NCBI GenBank assembly: GCA_934130325.1
Contig: CAKOYA010000019.1
Location: forward strand, 1 to 22,798
Reading direction: 5' to 3'
Length of the DNA stretch: 22,798 nt
From: an uncultured Clostridia bacterium
GTDB taxonomy: Bacteria > Bacillota > Clostridia > TANB77 > CAG-465
In this document: piece after piece, positions 22,298-22,798 of the stretch
How the letters are laid out: every line of letters starts with the position of its first letter
Position numbering within the stretch: the first letter of the stretch is position 1
The notes under the pieces: generated by a model
Told to the model about the DNA's origin: nothing
What the model saw: the letters and a program-made list of their open reading frames with translations, nothing else
The model's database searches: none
Made by a program: the position numbers and the translations under genes

Positions 22298-22798
22298 TCA
22301 AGTGCTTGAAACAATTTTAAATGTTTCATCACATACAAATTTAGTAGAATTAAAACTTACATCGTTAATGTTTAAATCATATATACTCTTAGTATATGGT
22401 CTTAATTTAATGTATTTTATTAATTCTTCTTTAGTTTTTGCATAACTTAAGCAACCAAGGTTAGAATAGTATTTAGCATTTTCAACTTCTTGTCCTCTAA
22501 TAGGTGCATATACTATTTTGCATCCATTAAGCGCCGCCATTTCAACAGACATACTTCCACCACTTTTTCCAATAACAACTTGTGAATATTGAAAAAGTAG
22601 CTTTAATATATCATAATTAACATACCCTAAGGATATTAATTTCTTATTCCTTTTTGCAATATTATTTGATTTTTCTTGCCAATTTGGGTTGTCTCCGCAA
22701 ATACAAATTACATATCCATTCCATACATTTAAAATATCGTTCAAAGCTTCAAATCCTTTTCCAATTCCCAGTCCACTGCCTGGGATAAAAAGTAAAAG
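22298..22798 (-). CDS. Glycosyltransferase, GT28 C-terminal domain (MGDG synthase/MurG-like), partial
   Basis: C-terminal 166 residues; the frame is open through the right edge, so the N-terminal half lies outside. Seen from the edge: IPGSGLGIGKGFEALNDI (nucleotide-sugar domain start), VICICGDNP, ISLGYVNYDILKLLFQYSQVVIGKSGGS, then VEMAALNGCKIVYAPIRGQEVENAKYY. The GKSGG plus PIRGQEVENA pattern resembles diacylglycerol glucosyltransferases and MGDG synthases (PIPGQEEENA) more than MurG, so membrane glycolipid synthesis is the better guess. A TTG at 22744 could be mistaken for a start, but the domain clearly begins earlier. A terminator shared with xerC follows the stop. Confidence 0.82.
   Translation of the reverse strand, partial: LLLFIPGSGLGIGKGFEALNDILNVWNGYVICICGDNPNWQEKSNNIAKRNKKLISLGYVNYDILKLLFQYSQVVIGKSGGSMSVEMAALNGCKIVYAPIRGQEVENAKYYSNLGCLSYAKTKEELIKYIKLRPYTKSIYDLNINDVSFNSTKFVCDETFKIVSST

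Noticed and set aside
1..22798. CRISPR array, insertion sequence, tRNA or rRNA genes
   Set aside because: No regularly spaced repeats, transposase motifs or RNA gene signatures were seen in either strand.

Overview
The window is about 22.8 kb of very AT-rich DNA from a low-GC Gram-positive bacterium, most likely an anaerobic member of the Clostridia. The evidence is the gene set (WhiA, YmdB, WalJ, RlmH, LiaF-like and YebC), consensus sigma-A promoters, strong AGGAGG-type ribosome binding sites, and oxygen-sensitive enzymes (an acyl-CoA dehydratase-activase-type cluster and the radical-SAM protein HemW). No tRNA, rRNA, IS element or CRISPR array was seen.

Layout: (1) 186-3306 (+): a three-gene operon that looks like a split version of the large 2-hydroxyacyl-CoA dehydratase activase family: two dehydratase-like subunits and an ATP-dependent activase. 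(2) 3379-4755 (+): ymdB and cysE, each with its own promoter. (3) 4800-8379 (-): rlmH, walJ and murA overlapping as an operon, then a 66-aa cysteine-rich protein and an unrecognised 212-aa protein. (4) 8625-15580 (+): rpmE, then prmC, whiA (internally shortened), hemW, an unknown 174-aa protein, polA and a lytic transglycosylase. (5) 15712-18339 (+): a TetR regulator behind a striking tandem operator, with a DUF998 membrane protein, a LiaF-like protein and a PAP2 phosphatase, probably an envelope-related unit. (6) 18684-20180 (+): yebC and a membrane-anchored, catalytically dead SNase-like protein. (7) 20273-21177: a gene-free stretch with a promoter, hairpins and repeats. (8) 21241-22219 (+): a Xer recombinase. 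(9) 22298-22798 (-): the C-terminal part of a glycosyltransferase that runs off the window.

Main observation: yebC and the Xer recombinase gene, both conserved housekeeping genes, are each interrupted by a +1 frameshift, and in both the shift falls exactly on a CGG codon followed by T (AAA CGG T and GTT CGG T). Skipping the C restores a full-length family member (241 and 325 aa, with all catalytic residues in the recombinase). I checked by eye every CGG (and CCG for reverse genes) in the window, about 6,600 codons, and found no other in-frame CGG. This suggests that CGG is unassigned or 'hungry' here and that ribosomes shift +1, or read CGGT as a quadruplet, at these sites. Two independent indels or assembly errors remain the alternative. 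A third lesion, a probable -1 shift in a T6 run at the end of the PAP2 gene, has no CGG and looks like an ordinary homopolymer indel.
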